Assembly (NCBI GenBank): GCA_004173185.1
Contig: SEFZ01000001.1
Location: forward strand, 1 to 64,000
DNA: 64,000 bases
From: Sphingomonadales bacterium
Lineage (GTDB): Bacteria; Pseudomonadota; Alphaproteobacteria; Sphingomonadales; Sphingomonadaceae
Reading direction: 5' to 3'
How positions within the stretch are numbered: position 1 is the stretch's first letter; every line of letters begins with the position of its first letter. Under the pieces are notes generated by a model. That model had not been told where the DNA came from. It worked only from the letters and a program-made list of their open reading frames with translations, and ran no database searches. Below are positions 61,936-64,000 of this stretch, one piece after another. Both the position numbers and the translations under genes were made by a program.

Positions 61936-63033
61936 ATGGCTGACGCGACGATCCTGGATTACGAGTTCGAAGCACACGCCAATCCGGTATCCCTCGCCGA
62001 TCGTGCCGCGATCCTCGCCAATCCCGGCTTCGGAAAACACTTCACCGATCATATGGTGGTGATCAAATATCATGTCGATCGCGGCTGGCATGACGCCAAG
62101 GTGATGCCGCGCGGACCGCTGTTGATCGATCCGGCCTGCGCCGTGCTCCATTATGCGCAGGAGATTTTCGAAGGGCTCAAGGCCTATCGCACGCCGGATG
62201 GCGGTGCGGCCCTGTTCCGCGCCGAAGCCAATGCCGCGCGCTTCCGCGAATCGGCCGAGCGCCTCGCAATGGCGCCGCTGCCCGAGGAGATGTTCCTCTC
62301 CTCCATCCAGAAGCTGGTCGAAGTCGATCGCGACTGGATTCCCGAAGGCGAGGGCGGCTCGCTCTATCTGCGCCCCTTCATGTTCGCGAGCGAAGTCTTC
62401 CTCGGCGTGAAGCCCGCATCCGAATACACCTATATCGTGCTCGGCTCGCCCGCCGGTGCCTATTTCCGCGGCGGCGCGCCGTCGGTCACGCTCTGGGTCA
62501 GCGAGCATTACACCCGCGCGGCTCCGGGCGGCACGGGTGCTGCGAAGTGCGGCGGGAACTATGCCGCCAGCCTCGTCGCGCAGGCCGAAGCGATCCGCGA
62601 AGGCTGCGACCAGGTGGTGTTCCTCGATGCGGTCGAGAATAAGAATGTCGAGGAACTCGGCGGCATGAACGTCTTCTTCGCCTTCGAGGACGGTTCGATC
62701 ATCACGCCGCCGCTGGGCGGCACGATCCTGCCCGGCATCACGCGCGATTCGCTGCTGACGCTGGCGCGCGATTCGGGCTTGGACATTCGCGAGGAGCAAT
62801 ATTCGCTCGCGGACTGGAAGGCCGATGCCGAGAGCGGCAAGCTGCGCGAAGCATTCGCCTGCGGAACGGCGGCGGTGGTCACACCGATCGGCCGAGTGCG
62901 CGGGCGCGGTTTCGAGTTCCAGATCGGCAATGGCGGGCCGGGCATGCTGACCGAAAAGCTGCGCGAGCAACTGACCGCAATCCAGCGCGGCACCGCTCCG
63001 GATCCACATGGTTGGGTGCAGAAGCTCTTCTAA
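61936..63033 (+). CDS. ilvE: Branched-chain amino acid aminotransferase
   Basis: A 365-residue PLP enzyme of fold type IV. It starts MADATILDYEFEAHANPVSLA, has the YAQEIFEGLKAYRTPDG region and the PLP Lys in GGTGAAKCGGNYAASL, and ends FEFQIGNGGPGMLTEKL. It transaminates the oxo acids of valine, isoleucine and leucine and so connects to leuC/leuD and panB elsewhere in the window. The ATG at 61936 was used; the frame upstream overlaps the marR gene. The divergent MarR regulator probably controls it. Confidence 0.95.
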   Translation: MADATILDYEFEAHANPVSLADRAAILANPGFGKHFTDHMVVIKYHVDRGWHDAKVMPRGPLLIDPACAVLHYAQEIFEGLKAYRTPDGGAALFRAEANAARFRESAERLAMAPLPEEMFLSSIQKLVEVDRDWIPEGEGGSLYLRPFMFASEVFLGVKPASEYTYIVLGSPAGAYFRGGAPSVTLWVSEHYTRAAPGGTGAAKCGGNYAASLVAQAEAIREGCDQVVFLDAVENKNVEELGGMNVFFAFEDGSIITPPLGGTILPGITRDSLLTLARDSGLDIREEQYSLADWKADAESGKLREAFACGTAAVVTPIGRVRGRGFEFQIGNGGPGMLTEKLREQLTAIQRGTAPDPHGWVQKLF

Positions 63034-63035
63034 GG

Positions 63036-63063
63036 TTGAACCACATTTTTAGCTGAGTATAAG
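63036..63063 (+). promoter_or_regulatory. tRNA-Gln promoter
   Basis: TTGAAC (63036-63041) and TATAAG (63058-63063) are separated by 16 bp. The predicted start is within a few bases of the tRNA 5' end at 63076. It begins right after the ilvE stop. Confidence 0.7.
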
Positions 63064-63075
63064 CCCGGCTCCTGT

Positions 63076-63150
63076 TGGGGCGTAGCCAAGCGGTAAGGCA
63101 ACGGCTTTTGATGCCGTGTACCGAAGGTTCGAATCCTTCCGCCCCAGCCA
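63076..63150 (+). tRNA. tRNA-Gln (anticodon TTG)
   Basis: A complete cloverleaf: acceptor stem TGGGGCG with CGCCCCA, D arm around GCCAAGCGGTAAGGC, anticodon stem ACGGC/GCCGT with loop TTTTGAT (anticodon TTG, for the CAA codon), and T arm GAAGG-TTCGAAT-CCTTC. Discriminator G and encoded CCA end at 63150. It is transcribed alone. An integrase gene begins about 130 bp downstream, so its 3' end is probably the attachment site of an integrated element. Confidence 0.97.
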
Positions 63151-63282
63151 ACAACATTGGAAATCTCAGCCAATGTTGCTCTAAGTAATTGAAATTGCTG
63201 GCCAACGTAAATGGTCAGCCAATTGGCGCCATCCTGATTGTGCATCAGGTTGTGCCAACGCGCTGTCCGGAAAGGTCAGAGC
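63128..63282. mobile_element. Candidate attachment site (attL) and integrase upstream region
   Basis: The 3' end of tRNA-Gln (from TTCGAATCC to CCA) is the likely core. It is followed by a 9-bp inverted repeat CAACATTGG-n9-CCAATGTTG (63152-63160 and 63170-63178) and by several further GCCAA/TTGGC-type units in both orientations up to about 63260, which may be recombinase arm-type sites. The other att site must lie outside the window. Confidence 0.5.
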
Positions 63283-64000
63283 GTGGATTCTCTCCAACAT
63301 GTTTATCGGCGTGGCCACATTTTCTGGTGGCGACGCGTGCACCGATTGTTCAACGAATCTGTGGTTGATGTCCGTCTGTCGCTAAAGACGGGCAATCGGA
63401 CCGAGGCGCGGAACCGGGGGGCGGTGCTGACCGCATCCACGAAGCGGGTGGTGGAAATGCTGAACGAACGCGCGAGAGCAGGCGAGCCCATTCCAACCGA
63501 GGGCGAACTGCAGGCAATCGCGAAGGCGATGTATGAAGAGCTTCTCGCGAAGATCTGCGCCGATCAGCGAGCCACACCTTACCACAGCGACCTTCACTCG
63601 GCTGCCAACAACGGATATATTGATTACTTCCAGCGCCTCACCGGCCTGGGCGGACATTTGTCCTTTCTGCCCGCGGAGGGACAGCGCCTCGAAGCCCAAG
63701 GCTGGGACGCTCAGCGAATCGCCGACCTGCGCTATATTATCCGGTTGCGTGAGGAGATGGGCCTTAGCCCCATCAAGCGCGAGGACATCGATCGGCATCT
63801 AGAGCGCGCGGGGTTCCGGCCCGACGACCAGCTACGATGGTTGGTCGAGCTGGCGCTTTATCCGACCTATCGCGACGCGCACATAGAGGCTGAGGCTCAG
63901 CTTCAGTCCCTGCTGGGACCCGGCGCGACAAGGGTGCGTGCGACCAACATATCGACGGCAATGTCTGCGCCCGCGACCATACCGACGACACCGCGCAATG
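63283..64000 (+). CDS. Site-specific tyrosine recombinase, N-terminal part (DUF6538-type), partial
   Basis: Reading from GTG at 63283 gives an uninterrupted frame of 239 codons to the window end. The start SLQHVYRRGHIFWWRRVHRLF, then VVDVRLSLKTGNRTEARNRGAVL, matches the N-terminal DUF6538/SAM-like region of phage-type integrases. Helical core-binding parts follow (LQAIAKAMYEELLAKICADQ). The catalytic R-H-R-Y domain lies beyond the window. AAAGG precedes the GTG. Being next to tRNA-Gln, it marks the edge of a genomic island or prophage. The minus-strand frames in this region are shadows. Confidence 0.8.
   Translation, partial: MDSLQHVYRRGHIFWWRRVHRLFNESVVDVRLSLKTGNRTEARNRGAVLTASTKRVVEMLNERARAGEPIPTEGELQAIAKAMYEELLAKICADQRATPYHSDLHSAANNGYIDYFQRLTGLGGHLSFLPAEGQRLEAQGWDAQRIADLRYIIRLREEMGLSPIKREDIDRHLERAGFRPDDQLRWLVELALYPTYRDAHIEAEAQLQSLLGPGATRVRATNISTAMSAPATIPTTPRN

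Noticed and set aside
1..64000. CRISPR arrays, complete insertion sequences, rRNA genes
   Set aside because: No regularly spaced repeats, transposase frames with flanking inverted repeats, or rRNA segments were seen on reading the window.

Overview
The window is high-G+C chromosomal DNA from an alphaproteobacterium, most probably a Sphingomonas-like member of the Sphingomonadales. The case rests on three things: the sequence character of the ribosomal proteins, SecY and RpoA; the alphaproteobacterial F1-ATPase inhibitor zeta (DUF1476) gene; and an EcfG-type stress promoter. GTG and TTG starts and 4-bp stop/start overlaps (ATGA, GTGA, TTGA) are frequent, and most genes sit in short operons.

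Layout. 0-6.5 kb: end of the spc ribosomal operon (rpmD end, rplO, terminator, promoter, secY, adk) and the alpha operon (rpsM, rpsK, rpoA, rplQ). The two are separated by about 0.9 kb of decayed DNA with fragments of a two-component system. 6.5-16.6 kb: prolyl oligopeptidase, a foreign-looking three-gene secreted/M48 protease operon, guaA, small membrane and lipoprotein genes, a GNAT enzyme and an ArsC-family reductase. 16.5-23.6 kb: a small XRE-regulated membrane operon, panB, a TPR protein with bamB, der, an Hpt protein, and bfr/bfd behind probable Fur boxes. 23.6-29.3 kb: DUF418 membrane protein, a purL remnant, a GGDEF diguanylate cyclase and intact purL. 29.4-38.6 kb: PAS protein, a membrane gene split by a frameshift, an S9 peptidase, aroQ-accB-accC, thiS-thiG with a REP-like repeat between them, a methyltransferase, CsbD under an EcfG promoter, and an HTH protein. 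38.6-50 kb: TPP enzyme, TonB-like protein, the scoA/HAD lipoprotein/scoB/hydrolase operon, ferritin-like protein, dihaem cytochrome c, leuC-leuD-quinone reductase, and zeta-bolA-grxD. 50-63 kb: SDR, blaI/blaR-like pair, MBL hydrolase, DUF4230, nadA, nadC-RNase T2, DUF4112, peptide-binding lipoprotein, MarR and ilvE. 63-64 kb: tRNA-Gln followed directly by the start of a tyrosine recombinase, the left edge of an integrated element that continues past the window.

How the genes work together: most of the content is housekeeping (translation, secretion, purine, thiamine, leucine/pantothenate, NAD and fatty-acid starter pathways, outer-membrane assembly, iron storage). The accessory signals are the tRNA-Gln element, the secreted protease operon at 8.9-11.4 kb, the decayed two-component locus at 3.4 kb, the purL fragment at 25.4 kb, and a low-G+C, codon-aligned patch inside leuC. 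No CRISPR array, complete insertion sequence or rRNA gene was seen.
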